Positions 5,980 to 6,064 of a stretch of 6,064 nucleotides of DNA are shown one piece after another. Both the position numbers and the translations under genes were made by a program. Location of the stretch: NCBI GenBank assembly GCA_021826835.1, contig JAKAYH010000151.1:1-6064 (forward strand), written 5' to 3'. The stretch comes from Thermoplasmata archaeon. Its GTDB lineage: Archaea > Thermoplasmatota > Thermoplasmata > Thermoplasmatales > Thermoplasmataceae. The notes beneath the pieces are model-generated. The model was not told where the DNA came from. It saw only the letters and a program-made list of their open reading frames with translations, and did not search any database. The stretch's first letter is position 1; the number at the start of each line of letters is the position of its first letter.

Positions 5980-6007
5980 CCTAACACCTTTTAACCAGAT
6001 GATTACA

Positions 6008-6064
6008 ATGGGAAAACTAAGCAGGGACGTTTATATGGTTTCCGGAGGTGTAACCAAATTTACC
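6008..6064 (+). CDS. Archaeal thiolase (acetyl-CoA C-acyltransferase), N-terminal fragment
   Basis: Nineteen codons, MGKLSRDVYMVSGGVTKFT, run off the right edge. The RDVY-x-V-x-GGVTKF pattern is the typical start of archaeal SCP-x-like thiolases, which condense or cleave acyl-CoA (for example two acetyl-CoA to acetoacetyl-CoA, the first step of the mevalonate route to membrane lipids). The catalytic cysteine and histidines lie outside the window, so activity cannot be checked. An in-frame ATG at 5999 would add MIT; 6008 is preferred because the predicted transcription start lies between the two and family members begin close to the RDV motif. It is divergent from the FAD oxidoreductase, with about 120 bp between start codons. 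Confidence 0.7.
   Translation, partial: MGKLSRDVYMVSGGVTKFT

Overview
The window looks archaeal and most likely comes from a Thermoplasmatales-type acidophile (Ferroplasma, Cuniculiplasma or Acidiplasma relatives; the genus cannot be fixed from this sequence). The reasons are AT-rich DNA with very AT-rich intergenic stretches, a DUF357 protein (an archaeal family), the start of an archaeal-type thiolase, a type II tRNA-Leu without encoded CCA, and a recurring promoter layout. In that layout a TATA box is centred about 27 bp before the start codon with no ribosome binding site, as expected for leaderless mRNAs.

Layout from left to right. Bases 1-169 (minus strand) hold the N-terminal zinc ribbon of a transposase-like protein cut by the window edge. 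Bases 170-593 have no convincing gene. A complete tRNA-Leu(CAG) lies at 626-710 with its own TATA box. After another AT-rich gap comes the metabolic core on the minus strand: an AMP-forming acetyl-CoA synthetase (992-2941) and, upstream of it in the direction of transcription, a GPR1/FUN34/YaaH (SatP-type) acetate/succinate transporter (3020-3619). A gene-poor stretch of roughly 390 bp follows. Then comes a plus-strand pair: a small basic protein not recognised here (4017-4337) and a DUF357 protein (4340-4630). The DUF357 gene overlaps tail-to-tail by 8 bp with a minus-strand FAD-dependent amine/hydroxyacid-type oxidoreductase (4623-5888). At the right edge the first 19 codons of a thiolase start divergently from the oxidoreductase.

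The transporter and the synthetase form an acetate assimilation module: uptake (or equilibration) of acetate across the membrane, then ATP-dependent conversion to acetyl-CoA. Thiolase is a typical consumer or producer of acetyl-CoA, so the neighbourhood has an acetyl-CoA theme, although the thiolase is separately transcribed. The acetate pair seems to be split transcriptionally. The transporter has a leadered mRNA with a Shine-Dalgarno site and a palindrome at its initiation region, then a T-tract; the synthetase has its own leaderless promoter in the 78-bp gap.

No CRISPR array, prophage or obvious new multi-gene system is present. The least explained parts are the small basic protein/DUF357 pair, the palindrome in front of the transporter, and a GC-richer island with a possible 17-codon ORF at 3749-3802.
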